This document shows positions 24,201 to 38,017 of a stretch of DNA of 64,000 bases, piece after piece. Origin of the DNA: Eupeodes corollae (lineage: Eukaryota; Arthropoda; Insecta; Diptera; Syrphidae); the NCBI RefSeq assembly GCF_945859685.1, contig NC_079147.1, positions 305,100,485 to 305,164,484 of the forward strand. The letters are read 5' to 3'. The position numbers were made by a program, and so were the translations under genes. The notes below the pieces were generated by a model. It saw only the letters and a program-made list of their open reading frames with translations, did not search any database and was not told the DNA's origin. Each line of letters opens with the position of its first letter. Within the stretch, counting starts at the first letter, position 1.

Positions 24201-26740
24201 ATGCCGTTAAAGGGAGAGAAAGGCGATTGCAGACAATACAAATTTCTTCACGTATCCTGGATAAACCGCAAAATATGCAAATTGCAATTTGCACAATTCC
24301 AGATGTTCAAGTGCTACCAAACCTTCTCATACCATACTTGGAATAAGCTTTAAGGGTTGGTTGTTGGTTATGGTGATTGTGATGGCCATGGTTGGTTGGT
24401 TGGTTAGTTTGGATTGAATGAATTTGTTATCGGCCGTATTTGTGATGAGTCCTGGTACAATATACCCTTAGATATGTTCTCTTCATATTTAGGACTTTCC
24501 TATCTATCTTCTATATAATATGTATATCCCATCTTGTATAGCAACACATCATCACGATTTACATGCGTCCATCCATCAAATTAACAGACAATTATCGAAT
24601 TTATAGACACGTATTGCTTATACAATATTGTCGGCTATTCAACTGTAATATAGCAACATAAAGGATTATGGTTCTATACTATACTATATATTGTTAAAGT
24701 GGGTGATGGGTTCTATAGTCGGTTCATTTTGGGACATAATATTAGAGATGTGTAGAAAAGATAATATTGGACATCATGTTATAATTTACAATGAAGTTTT
24801 CCCTACTATCCCATCATACACTACCTTACCTACCCTGTGCAGTGTATAGGCCTATTTTATAATAATAATAACAGTAAATGGGCTAAACATAGATGTTAAC
24901 TATTTTGGGAAGAATATATTTGATGTTAGTAATTACTATCATTTTATTTCCATAAACAAATAACTTGTAGGTATAGTAGGCGTACTGGGCAGGTATAACG
25001 GTATTTGATTTTGAGCTTAAATCATAGTCCGCTGCTTTTGTTTTGCAGTTTATTGTTTAATGAATGAAATATGTAGTTGAAGGAGTGTAAACTTGTAGAA
25101 GTTTCCATTGCAATTCGGCTATTTTCTATGTGAACATCAAAAGTGGCGCCCGGGAAAAGTTTAAGCTATCGAACCAAGAGTGTTGTTTTACATTTTTAAA
25201 CATGAAGTTTTGTATTGATTTAAATGGATGAAGATGTTTTCATTCGATTTGTTCCAATTTGTTCAGACATTTCCTCAGTTGAAATTAAACTGGCGCCCGG
25301 GTGAGGATTAAACTTTGGAATCAAGAGTTTTGTTCATTTTATTTTTATCGCATGTGTGTCAGAAAATAAAATACTGGGTGACTGTTAAAAGTAAAAGTCC
25401 TCATTCATTTTAGCATGTTTAATAATAATAATAAAAAATGGCGCCCGAGAAAAGTCGAATAGTTGTTGGATCTTGAAGAAACTATCAGTTTTTTCATTTG
25501 AACCATCAATAAGTAAGTTTTCTTATTTACTCAATACTCTATCGTCATACAGTTAATCAATTAATAAATAGGTTAGAAATTATTTTCTTGTTCAAACAAA
25601 AAGACGTTTTTTAACTCACTCAGAATTTGACATTTATGGAATTTTTGAAATTCTCTTGCACAATTTATATAATGCTACATTGCAAAATTATATTGTAATC
25701 TTTAAATGTATGTGCTTTCTGCAAATATTATACTATTTTCAATAGAAGACCACACAGGTATTTATATTTGCCATATTCAAATATAGAGATTTTCAGTATT
25801 TCCAAAATCAATATCTCCATTTATTTTCAATTCTATTATCTTTTCTACTTATGTACATCATACTTATGATGTCTTTGAATTGTAATTGAATTCAAATCTA
25901 TATAAACTATAACCTCAACATATCAATAATAATGTTTCTATATTTAATAATAACTTCAATTTAACCTCTCTGTCTCACTCTTGTGTCGCTAGGTTGGATT
26001 TAGAAGAGAGTATAACTTACCTACTCCATTTGTCAGTCTGTCATGAAATTGTGTTTTTCCAATTCTTGTCATCTTTTCTGCACATATTATAAAATTTATA
26101 TATATATCATCTTTTTAGCTTAATAAGATAAATAGATTTCATGTGTACCTTCATTCTACGAACATACAAACTATATAATATGTGTTTTCTTATTATCTGA
26201 TATTCCCCATAAATTGATCCCTTTTAAAGATTGACTTTTAGATAGATACTGTATCTGTATATGATATGTATATTTAAAGTTTCTTTTCTATAGAGATTTT
26301 GATATAAGTTTATAGATAATGCAATACTTACCCCAGTATATCAATTTTGCCATCTTAAGACATTTTCCAGATGATGGCAGCAATACAAGAATTATATTCT
26401 CCTGATATCATCATCATCATCATGTTCATAGATATTCTTATGAAAAGGGTTTTCTCTCATCTATTACAATTTATTGTTGAAGATCTAGTGCTTCCAGTAG
26501 TAAGAAATTGTTTCACATGAGAAAAAGACTTATCAATTTTTTGATAAAAGTAATGCAATTTTATATCCCACTGAACATTCACAAAGACTTATGTTAGGTC
26601 TTTAAATTTAGAACAAATCAATACGTTGAATCTAAGTGGCAAAACTGTTGGTGGATGTATTTTGAGATAATATTCAGTATAATTCAATTTTGTCCACCAA
26701 TCTCTTCTTAAAGAACAAATTTCATTAAACGTGACGATGC
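21286..26740. other. giant intron, part 2: mostly unrecognised
   Basis: Apart from the MITE at 22078-22422, I see AT-rich DNA without exons. At 23552-23580 a short sequence (GATGGCGCAACAGTCC...GAACTAGG) resembles the RTE LINE 3' tail. Three motifs of the TGGCGCCCG(G/A) type lie at 25144, 25291 and 25439. TA-rich microsatellite DNA lies at 24134-24202. Confidence 0.5.
22078..22422. mobile_element. Tc1/mariner-type MITE, TA target
   Basis: This 345-bp element has terminal inverted repeats of CAGGGTGGGTC(A/T)(G/A)AAGT at both ends, 15 of 17 positions matching. It is bounded on both sides by TA (22076-22077 and 22423-22424), as expected for Tc1/mariner insertions. It holds no open frame of note, so it is a non-autonomous copy. 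Confidence 0.8.
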
Positions 26741-28390
26741 ACTAAATGAAAATTTGTAATAGAAGCATCGATCTATTACAATACAAATCTTACTGTAAGA
26801 ATGGATGGTACTTTTATATAAAAACAAATTACCAACAGGTACAAATTCTACTAAATGTAAATTTGGAATCGAAACAACGATCTATTACAATATCAAACTT
26901 ATTGAAGAAGTTATTTTCAAAAGCCAAAATAAATGCAAGGCAAGCCCTTGTGTGGATAATCCTTCTACCACCATGTTGGGTCTTATACAAAAAGAACTTG
27001 TACTAACTGCTAATTATATACAGATTTGTAATAGAAGTAGTGATCTATTACAATACTAGAAGAAAATTATAATATTTATTAAAGTCCCTTTAAATTATCA
27101 CTATTTCCTAAGGAATTGCAGACTATCTCAATACTTTAAATATCATGCTCACCAAGTGCTATTAACTAGCCCCCTACTTTCAGAAGCAGAGAGTGTCTTG
27201 AACTATTAAACACACAGGAATATACTCAATGGCTACTCTTCAACTTCAGAACATAAGATACCGATAACACTCCTTTTTCTGAAATGTCAAAACTATTTCC
27301 ATTTTTCCCCGTTGTTTAAGTAGCAAGATACCGTCAACTTTGACAATTTCGGAATAGAAACAACGATCTATTACAATATCAACCTTATTGGAAATTTATT
27401 GAAGAAGTCATTTTCAATTCTAGGCATTATGTACCTATTACATGTCATTGTCTCGATATTCCTTTTACCACCATGTTGGGTCTTATACAAAATGAACTTG
27501 TACGAAAGCTTAACTGTTAATTATATGCAGATTTGTAATAGAAGTAGTAATCTATTACAATACTAGAAGAAAATAATAGGATTTATTAAAGTCCCTTTAA
27601 ATTATCACTATTTCCTAAGGAATTGCAGACTATCTAAATTCTGCAAATATCATGCTCATCTAAAGCTTTTAACTAGCCCCCTACTTTCAGAAGCAGAGAG
27701 TGTCTTGAACTCTTCAAACCATACTTTTATCAAACACACAGGAATATGCTCGATGGCTACTCTTCAACTTCAAAACATAAGATACCGATACCACTCCTTT
27801 TTCTGATATGTCAAAATTATTTCCTTTCTTCCACGTTGTTTGATTAGAAAGGTGTTGTCAACTTTGACAATTTTGGAATAGAAACAACGATCTATTACAA
27901 TATCAACCTTATTGGAATGTTTTATTGAATAAGTCATTTCCGATTCTAGGCACTAGGTACCTATTACATGTCCTTATCTGGATATTCCCTTTACCGTCAT
28001 GTTGGGTCTTAAACAAAAAGAACTTGTATGAAAGCACAACTGTTAATTATATGCAGATTTGTAATAGAAGTAGTGATCTATTACATTACTACACGAAGAT
28101 TATAGGATAGGGATTTATTGAAGGACTTATTAAAGTCCCTGGAAAGTCAATATCACAATAATATACTCACCTGTATTGTTGACTCGTCCCCTACTTTCAA
28201 AAGCAGAGGGTGTCTTGAACTCTTCCCTTCAAACCACATTTTTTGATCAAGCACACAGGAATTTTCTTTATGGCTACTCTCCATCTTCAGAACATAAGGT
28301 ACCGATACCACTCCTTTTTCTGATATGTCAAAACTATTTTCTTTTTTTTCACCGTTGTTTGGGTAGCAAGATATCATCAACTTTGTACCT
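26740..28390. repeat. three-copy ~500-bp tandem repeat with hairpins
   Basis: A unit of about 485-525 bp is repeated: the marker AACAACGATCTATTACAATA occurs at about 26875, 27359 and 27883. Other shared blocks include the CATGTTGGGTCTTATACAAA block, TTAAAGTCCCT, and CCCCTACTTTCAGAAGCAGA. Each unit carries an inverted repeat TTGTAATAG-10 nt-CTATTACAA, at 26754-26781, 27026-27053, 27533-27560 and 28059-28086 (last one with an end mismatch). Copies differ by scattered substitutions and indels, so the duplication is old. No protein is conserved between copies. Confidence 0.85.
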
Positions 28391-30769
28391 AAATCAGCCC
28401 TCGGGTGAAAACATGAAGAACAAAGCTAATGATTTCTAACTCAACAACTGTTCATTAAAAACTGTAATAATGATAAAAGAATTTCTAAACAATACTCCTG
28501 TCATGCGATTCATATTTCTTTTTTTTTACTCATTACCTTTTTTCCAGCTATCAAACATATTGTTTCTTCTCTTCTGACGAAGAACCCTTTTCTTAGAAAG
28601 AGTTATTTCTACATGCATCAGCACTGAGCACTCCTTTATCTATAGAAAGAAATGGCATAATGTGCAACATTTGTTTTCTATAAATTCCACAAATCCACAT
28701 TTAGAGTTTGCTATAATAATCTCATGATGTGTCAAAATCATTATTATTTGACATTTGCCGTATTCGTATTGTGATGTGTGTTTATAACGCAACGCAACGC
28801 ATGCAGTAGTTAATTAATTAAATATTTATTTTTGTCTTATGTTACTATTTTTATTGTATATAACCCTTGTCATAGATTTTATTGCATATGATTGCACATT
28901 TGCATTTATTATTATAGCAACTATAAGTTCCTTTAAATAGAAATAACAACACCAACATTGAAAGTTATAGGAGCTCTACATTTATAGATGAAAAGGTAAA
29001 AATAATCCTTTTAGCTTGCATGACATTTGTTTTTTTTTTTAAGAAATGGTATTTTCGTGACAGGAATCACATTTGATAGCTCTGTCGAGAGCGAGACTGA
29101 AGTTCACAAGTCATCTACTTTGCCAGTTGCGAGTTGTGTTGAGTGTGAGAATACCTTAAAATGCTTCGAGAAACAAAAAATAAGCATAACGAGGAGTAAG
29201 GAATTCTCAAAGGGACCGAACACTTTACTAACTCTGTATGACGTTTCTATTTTCATCTGCTAGTTGATTGCAGAGTCATTAATTCTTGCATGACCTTTCA
29301 AAAAATGAATAAAAGGAAATAAAAAAAGAATTATTATTCGTTTATTGCGGGTGTGAGATTCAGAAGTTGTGTTTCATAGTTAAGTTGTATATGTGGGGAA
29401 GGAAAGTGTAGGAGTTTAAGGACTACTTTAATGTATTCAAATTGATTGCGAGTGCGATGGCAGTGGGGTGTTAAAAAAAAGAAATCCATTTCCTTCTTCA
29501 TGGTTTATGAATAGACTTCTGGCAGAAGCCTATGCTTTTATATACTTCTGCCTCTCTGTCCTATCCTACCTTACCGACGGACTATGAGGATGCCGTTCAG
29601 TTTATTCCCGGACGTGCAATCTGACCCTTAAATCTAACCTGCAAGCCTACTCAGAACTGGGTTTCTTTCTTTTATTATTATTTCACTCCGTTTTCTGTGC
29701 GATGATGTTTGGTGTGCAAAGTTTTTCGCGTTACGTTATAGTAGTATCAAGTGACCTGATGGCGTATGGAGATGGGTCCACCTTTTGGGGGGTTCCTTTT
29801 ATTATCCATTTAGGATAGGATCGGATGGAACTGGCAAAGGAATCATCAGAACAAAAACAAAGGCATAATGCCCTCAGATGGTCTGGTTTTTTTTTGGTAT
29901 ACAGTTCTGAGAATTTTCCTTGCGCTCCTCGTGCAGTCTTTAATTTTTTGAATGCGGAAAGGGATATCTGTTTGGGATTTTCTTTCAACTATGAAGACCA
30001 TCATCATCATCGTCATTGTGGTCGATGGACGGCATGGCACCACCGACCGACCGTTGTCCTCATCATAATGATTACAAGGAATGCAATCCTCCACCATATT
30101 CCATTCTTTTCATTTTCTTATTGAATGTTTGGGTCGGGTCGGGTATACAGTTTTTGTTGAATGTCTTCTCATCATCATCCCATTCAATTCACTGGCTATA
30201 TACGCTACGTTCCGTATACGTTCCTTTAGCTTGGATTTTAATACGAGATTATATTGGAAATGTGATACGAATCTTTTGGGTTTCGAAGGTGGAATATAAA
30301 TACTCTTATAGGTACACTCTTTTCTGCTGGTTGCTTGAGTTTTTGAACTGGTTAGGTTAGGTTAGTATATGAGCTGGTTTATTCTTAGTTGTTTTTGTTT
30401 TGGTATGTTGTTGCTGCTGGTTTGTGATTTAATGGAGATGAGTTTCTTCTTCCAATGCGGGTGGTCTATTTAAAAAAAATACTAAAAAAACATGTTGATC
30501 GGAGATGGAATTGAAAAACATACATAAAAAAGAAAAGGTTATGATTGTGTAGTAAAAAAGTGACAACAGCTTTTTTTTCTGATTCCAAAAGAAGCTTGTT
30601 AAGTGTATTCATAATATCACACTATGGTTTTTAGCACGTGTTTCGGTGGTTTCTGATAATAATATCCAGGAATCTCTAGCTCTTGTCTGTCTGGGTATAG
30701 TTTCAGTTCCAGTTTCCATGTAAGCGCTCTTAATTTGGCCCCACAAAGCATTGACGAAATTACGACGTC
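28391..30769. other. intronic sequence, nothing recognised
   Basis: No exon or transposon is recognised. A homeodomain-site-like TTAATTAATTAA lies at about 28808-28820. Small open frames around 29825-30360 overlap on both strands and lack any domain signature. Confidence 0.45.
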
Positions 30770-32240
30770 AATCATTTAGACCGCTTGTGTTGAATCTTGG
30801 TCTCCTTGCTATATCCTTTGAGCGACACTGTACAGCAGCTGTTCGTAAGCGAAGCAAACCCAGTAGCAAGTGATGGTCACTACATACATCAGCCTTTCTT
30901 TCGTTACGAACATCGCACAGTGACTTCCTCCATTTCTGGAGATTCTGGATTTCAGGAGATTCCCAGGTGATTTTGTGTCAGGTCTTGTTCGGAAATAAAG
31001 AACCCCCAATCACAAGTTAACGAGCGATGCAGAAGTCGACAAGCATATCACCATTTTCGTTAAGTTGATCTTAGCCAAGCTTACCCATAACTTGTTCGAT
31101 GCCTACGTTATCAGAACCAATTTTTGCATTCAAGTCCCCCATGATGGTAATGATATCGCCCCCTGCAACACCGTTGTACGCCGAATTCATATGAGTATAA
31201 AAAGAGGGCTTTTCGTTGTCTGAAGCCTCATTCGTTGGAGCGTAGCATTGAATAATGGTGACTTTTCTGATTTTTTAGCTAAACCTCGCAGTCATGAGCC
31301 TTGACCAAATCGGTTTCCAGGATAGAAAACTTTTGGTTGCTTCTTTAGTCAGCATGATGCCCACACCGTTGAGTCTTGGACCTCTGTCTGCCTCCTCTTC
31401 GCCAGAGTACAACATTCTTGTTTGGCCTGATTCGCCAGTATATACAGCTCTTCCTCTCCATTTGGTTTCACTCACTCCCAGAATGCTGATGTTATGCCGA
31501 AGCATTTCACGCTCTACCTGCTCGTATCTACCTGGAACAAACGTTCCATGCTCCAATCTTCGTTCGTGTTTTGTAGCCAAAAGTCCGTTTTGTTGAATCT
31601 GAAGGATTTCTTAATCTTGTTTCTGATTCATTATTGATAGCATCACGATTGCCATTGTTGTATGAAAGATGCCGCACCCCTAAATCCGATGTGCGGTTTA
31701 CTTCAGTTGGAGTGACTATAGAAGGGTTTACCAAAGCTGGGTTACCTCTTTGGGAATTATTACCGTTCGTTTCCACATTTCATAAAAAATACATTCTCGC
31801 TCCACTACCGTGTTTTCCCGGTTACGGTTAATATCACGTACCTGTATAACATATTTACTACATTATAAACACAAGCTCACTACACCTTTTTGGATGGTCG
31901 AATACATACAGATATAGGCCGCCCACTATGGGAAACAGACGCCTTTTGCAGCCGCCCACTATTAAAACAGACGCTACTTGCTGTTGCCGTTGTCCTTAAA
32001 GGATAAGCTCGTCCGCCACCAGACTTTCATACCGTTGACCGCCATATGAAGTTCCTCCGCTTTTAGGGAGCTTTTAGTACTACCCAAAGACGAGATCGTG
32101 CCCAGACCTGCAATGCTGGTTTATTCGCTTATACCGGCAGCCATTCGGTCCCCTTGTGCGTTAGCGTTACCTGCTCTCTACCGCACATAGGGATTTTTCT
32201 TTCATTGAGCCTAGGACCACCTAGGTGGCGTTTTCTAGCC
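30770..32240 (-). pseudogene. RTE-type LINE 5' fragment: 5' UTR and endonuclease
   Basis: On the minus strand this segment holds the 5' part of an RTE-like LINE. About 32240-31780 is a non-coding, GC-richer leader. The endonuclease region then starts near 31776. The read passes through TKIGAWNV (about 31540), EREMLRHNISILGVSETKWR and RLNGVGIMLTKEA, then VTIIQCYAPTNEA (about 31250) and the endonuclease motif IMGDLNAKIG (about 31140), and finally a CSDHHLLLG stretch near 30880. These are blocks of the AP-like endonuclease domain. The frame is broken by shifts, for example between AWNV and the next block near 31530, and by stops after 31080, so the copy is inactive. The reverse transcriptase is missing. 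It may be from the same family as the 3' fragment at 19.1 kb. Confidence 0.85.
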
Positions 32241-35200
32241 AAACGAACTTCCTATAACAATTCCAAACTTAAGCTAAGTTGCTGCTAACCCGATTTAACG
32301 TACCGGAAGATGACTGTTTGTTAAATTGGCTTCCTAAATATTAAAACTTGATATTTATCAATCAACAATCAATACGCCCGTAATGGGGAAAAAACTATCG
32401 AAAAACCAGGAAAACCTACGTTTTAAATGATGACAGTGCCAAAATTTAAAAGTAAAGCATTTTTTATAGAAAAAAATCATGCAATTTATAAAACTACGTG
32501 CTGAAGTTTTGAAATAACTTCGTCAATTAACAACTTCATATATCGATCTTATTTCCCATAATTTAAAACATTTCATTTTATCAATAAATTAGTAAATAAT
32601 TGACAGTTATACAATTTCGGAGAAAACTTAACAAAGAACCTGCAATCAAATTAATATAAATGTATGTACTTTTGTATATTTATTAAACTTTATATATTTC
32701 CATTGATTGTTCTATTTTTGTGAATAAATAAACCTAGTTAATGTAAAGACACACGCAGATTTCAATCACTATATCATCAGTAAAACATTTCGAAATTAAA
32801 AAACATTAACAAAACAAAAAAAAAACTTGTAACATTTCATACAAAATGACAGTTAATTAAATTTTAAAGTGATATTGGGTGATGGTGTACACTACGTTAT
32901 ACCATCAACACAAAAAACTACATATAGGTAGCCAAAGAAAAACAATTCACAATGAATGTCAAAAATCTGTCAAACATGATGTTGATGGTGTTCAGCGTTC
33001 ACATTTTATTTTATCCAAATCAATAAACAACAATTTTTAAAACACACTAAAATATACATATGTACATTTATAGTACATTTCTGTAGGTCCTATAAAATGG
33101 TATTGAGAATCAAAAATGAAGTTCGACGTACAATTTACGGTATATAGTAACAATCTGATATTATTTGCAATTAACATGACACATTCAAATGAATAATGAA
33201 TGCACTGGCACCCTATTTTTACATGACATCCCAGTGTCACATTGAACATATCAGCCTGTGTGTAGGCTATAGAGTCCGGAAATAAATTTTATTCGAGTAT
33301 GTGCATATATAGCAAAATGACATATAGCTTAATTCATACATATATATTTGACATCAACGGATGTTCCGTTATAGTACTCTGACTATATGACTGACAGAAG
33401 AGATAAACTTAAAATGTGGAGACGAGTTGGCGTTTGTATATGAAATATTGCAGAACATTGGATGTCAATATAATGCACTCCCAACCTCACCCATCAATCC
33501 AATAATAATCATCATCAACATCAACATCAACATCATCAATGGTGAATATTGGGTCTTCGAAATCATTTATTTTAAATGGCAATTCCATAAAATACACAAA
33601 AAAAAACAGTAAAATAAGAATAGGAAGGAAATCCATAAATTCAATGGCTCAGACACAGAATCAGGCGTTCTCATGCCATCGCTTTTTATGTAATCCAAAA
33701 ATAATCCATTGACATTACGTATACAACTCATCAATTACTTAAAGTAATTACAATTGGACTTCGACTTCGACATCGACGCACATAAATTGACTGCGAAAAA
33801 ATGAGTCTCAATCTCAACTCAACTCAATATCGGTATCGGTTTGATTTCGTTTTCGTTTTGTTTCGTAGTTGTCAGATTGAAAAGTGCGGTGCGCCCGGAT
33901 CATAAACGAACTAAAGAACAAATGCCGCGTGGCGCCCTCTATCTCTGTGTATATGAATATTGTTAAAAGATTTTAACTCTCTCAACATAACTCAACTTTT
34001 TACTGCTTTACTCTGCATCTGCTGTTGTTGTTCATTTTTTCTTCTATCTGATCTGTCAAATGAACTGCAATATATACTCAACTGTAACGTGAAAGTAAAC
34101 TTAAACGTGAACGTAAACGCAAACTATACTTTACAATACTGTATTTCAATTTGTATTTCAGGACAGCAGATCAGACCATGGGATAAAAAGGGCTCAATTT
34201 AATTTTCTTTATTTTTATTTTTATTTTGCTGCAATTTAATAAAAATCATCTATATAAAGACTACATAGTACATAAACTTTATTTTCCGGTCGTTTATCCT
34301 TGTGCTGGAAGGCATGAGGCATGAGGCAACTTCATGTGTTCACGTTCAGGGAATTATCATTATAAATGTCGAATATACATGCGGATTGGAAATAATTGAA
34401 ATTAATGATTTCACCTCGGCTGGCCTTCGCTTTGCATCGCTTCGGTGTCATGGCTTTTATATTTATTTGGTTTTATTTGCAAAATCGAATATTTACTGAT
34501 TATTTTCTTAAATGTTAACTATTTTGTAATGCTTTTTATATACATACATGATCCTGCCATATAATGTAGATATACCATAGATATGATAGATAAGCAAAAA
34601 TATGTAAAGTACATATAAGTTGTCATGTTTATAAAATAGGTGGCGTTGTTAGCTCTATAAACATAACTTAAGCCCCAACATCATTATATTCATTTTCAAA
34701 AGAGTGAGATTGTTAATTTTGAATTTTATTTCAAAAATAGGCTTTGAATAGTGATGGTTGTTGGGATAATATGATTTTACATCATCTACATATATTTATG
34801 TATGTTTATTTGTTTAATAATTACTCTAGAGGGCAGCACATAACATATATAACGGTATCCAATATCCATGCTAGATAATTATCTCTTAAAAAATAATAGG
34901 TAAATGAAATTGATGGTCGAAAATTAATGGACTGAACCATTACACAGCAGCAGCATAATTTAAGCTCTAAATTTTATGTTGGTAGTCCCAAAAAAACACA
35001 AAAAAAATATCATCAATTTATGAAAAAAGTGAAAAGATTATCATATATGTATTTCAATATTTTGTTTTTTGTTTATTGAATACAAATAAAAGATAAACTT
35101 TAATAAATACAGCAAAAAATTAGTCTTTTATTAATGCTCTTTAATTTCGTAATCTAGAAAATTATATGAAGATATCTCTGTAATGATGGATTTTGTTTTT

Positions 35201-36080
35201 ATTTGGTTCTGTCAAATCACGCTGAATTAAACACTGAATAAATAATGACATTTTGTTTACCTAGACATTTTTGGTTGGTAATTTTCAATTTGCGGTAAAC
35301 AATTATTATCTTTTTTTCTTTTATTGTTTTTTGTATTTTACTTTTATAGCTTCCTACTTTAAAAATGTGTGAAAATTGTTTAATTTTATTTTTTTTTTTC
35401 AACTTCCATTTAAAATAATTTGTTTTTTTTTTTTTTTTTGCAATTGTTTTAATGCATTGGCAGCACTTAATTGAGAATAATCCTCTCATATTCAATAATG
35501 AGACATAAAATCGAAAATACAACAACCCACATAATTATATTTTGCGATTAAAGCACAAAATGTGCAGTCACAAAAACAAGGACACACATACAAAAATATT
35601 GAATATACATAATGGAAATAAATTAAATCCTTTTTAAGTTCGTTTTTTTTTTAATTTTTTTGTGCACATATTGTTTTAATTTTTATATATTTTTTTATTC
35701 ATTTATGAACATAAATTCTTTTTGCTAATGGGGTCAGTCAACCACAAAAATTATTTATATGTATACGTTTGAAAGTTTGGATCTTTAAAGCTTATTTTAA
35801 GGTTTAAAGAATTTTCAGTGAAATCCTTTGTAGGCTCAGCTGACATTTTCATATTGCATGTTTTTTTAATTAAAATAAAACCAAAGTTGTTTAAAATAAA
35901 AATATGGTTAAAAATGGCAAGTTAATTAATACACCCACTATCCTAAGTCTTCATGGTTAATTTGGAATATCGTCTGAATTTAACTTTTGACTGAGTTTAC
36001 ATTAAACTTAAGTTAACATGGTTTAACATCAACCTCGTTTATTGCAATACTTTAATACTTTTTTCGACTGTAATACTTTA
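32241..36080. other. intronic sequence, nothing recognised
   Basis: Very AT-rich DNA with microsatellite-like TCAACATCAACATC at about 33511-33540 and long T runs (for example 35420-35440). No exon, RNA gene or mobile element is supported. Confidence 0.5.
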
Positions 36081-36539
36081 TGGTTGAAACCCAAACACCT
36101 TTCAGCTTCGGCTTTGCCTGACGTTTAGTAGTTCAGCCATATAAATTCAATGCATGCTGTTACAATGAAGCTTTTACCTCACGTTACGTTTGACAATCGT
36201 AAGGAAAAGAACGTAATGTGAATCTAAACGATAGTTCTAGTTCAAATTTGTTGAACATTTGCTTTGTCTGACAGTAAACAAAAAGGGATTCCCATTGGTA
36301 TTTATAGGCTTTGTAAGATATTTCTTCGCTAAATTTGCTTTGTTCGATTTCAAAATTCATATTTTTTACTGCACTAAAAATTAAAACAAACTTTTGACAA
36401 AAAATAACAGCTGCTCATGACAGTGTCATATGTGTCATATTAGAAATGTCATATTAGAAAAGTCATTCAAAGCAACCTCGAAGCAGGCCCAACGTAACGC
36501 AGACGAAGCCGAAGATGAAGCGTGTTTGAGTTTTAGCCA
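36081..36539. mobile_element. PIF/Harbinger-like MITE, family D copy 1
   Basis: Element of 459 bp with imperfect terminal inverted repeats: left TGGTTGAAACCCAAACACC..., right (complement) TGGCTAAAACTCAAACACG.... It is flanked by TTA at 36078-36080 and 36540-36542, a 3-bp TWA duplication as made by PIF/Harbinger transposases. Both arms contain CTTCAGCTTCGGCTT-like sequence. It retains the uninterrupted site CAACGTAACGCAGACG that is occupied in copy 2. No coding capacity. Confidence 0.75.
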
Positions 36540-37474
36540 TTATTTCTTAAAGAGAGATTTGTGTACAAGTTTTTCTTTTCTAAGTTCCCGACCTCAAATC
36601 TGGTTAGATTTGACGGATGATTTTTGCTTTCTATATTTTTGATACGTTTGCAAGTGAGGTTAAGGTTGAACCGAGCTTAAAACTCCCATCGACTCTCTGT
36701 AAACCTACTTGTTTTCTAACTTGCAATTATAACGCTAGGTAGATTTGACAGCTGACAGATAATTTGTGGGCAATGCTCAAAACATTCTTACTACTTTTAT
36801 ATATGGCGTTGAAGCTTTATTCAACCTCGCATTGACTATTTTTAAACCTGCGTTTAGTTGAAATGAGCTTGATTATATTCCATTGTCTTCTATTACGCGA
36901 TAAAACTGTTTGTGTGTGACACTTTGAACACCGTAAATGCAAAATAAAAACAAAAATCGAAAAAAATACAATCAAGAAAACCGAATGTGCACCTATTTGA
37001 CGTTTTTCTCTGCTCGACCGATTTTGTTTCGAATAGACTTGATAAGCATAGAATAAGCTTCAAAAGAAAAATTGGAAACCAATGAAATAAGAACAAGACA
37101 AAAAAAAATTAAAGAAAACTGTCAAATAGCACCTGAGTAAAAGGATAGAAAAAAAAGCAAAATTCAAAGATGATGTATGCATCTAGTTTCAACCAAAAAG
37201 ACTCTGCATGATATTTATATCTATACTTTGTACGTATCACACTTCAAAACCCATTTGATTACATTGTCGTATTTATAATGTGGACGAATAGATGTGAATT
37301 TGAACGAACAAAATTGACGTGTTTTCACGCAAACTTAGAAATAACTACTGAGTTTTTAGGGCATATGTCATAATTTAGAGGAGAAATGTCACGCATACGT
37401 AAATGAGTTTATGAATCTGATTTCCGGTTTAGCTTGTAGGTAAACCAAGATGGCTTCCGAGGATTTATATCTTT

Positions 37475-37949
37475 GGGTGTATTCATAAACGCAGAAAATC
37501 TGCGTTAGTACAATCGCATTTCTTTTCGGATAAAATTGTGAACGCACTCCCAATGCAGAATGTCTGCAGTAAACAAAAAGGTCTGACATAGTTCGATTGG
37601 TATGGAAACAGAGTTCATAAACGTCAGAGAAAAATGGCTTTGTTGAACCTTTAAAAACAATAATATACATTTTTTTTAATCAAAAAATTAACAAAATATT
37701 TGACATTACTTACATTCTTTACGAGTCAGTGCCACTTCGTCCTTCTTGTGGTTGTACAAATTAGTTTAATAATTCCCGCTCTTTCGCAGCCAAACAAATT
37801 CAGCTGCACAATTTGCCCGATGCTGACGACAGTCTGACGTTTATGAACGGTAGGTACTGCAGTTTGACTAGGTTAGTTCGATCGAAAATCTGACTTTATG
37901 CATGCAGATAACGCAGTTCTTAGTTAGGCTGACGTTTATGAATACACCC
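37475..37949. mobile_element. MITE with 17-bp perfect terminal repeats
   Basis: GGGTGTATTCATAAACG at 37475-37491 is perfectly mirrored at 37933-37949. Subterminal copies of GTTCATAAACGTCAG and its complement lie near 37613 and 37832. TTT flanks both sides, a possible but low-complexity 3-bp duplication. The 475-bp element has no open frame encoding a transposase. Confidence 0.75.
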
Positions 37950-38017
37950 TTTATTTGAGTGTTTTTGGTTTTGACGTTCAATAGCAGACATTGCACATAT
38001 CATTTCAACATTATTCA

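Noticed and set aside
30809..31009. Minus-strand 66-codon protein
   Set aside because: It is an off-frame read of the decayed RTE endonuclease fragment.
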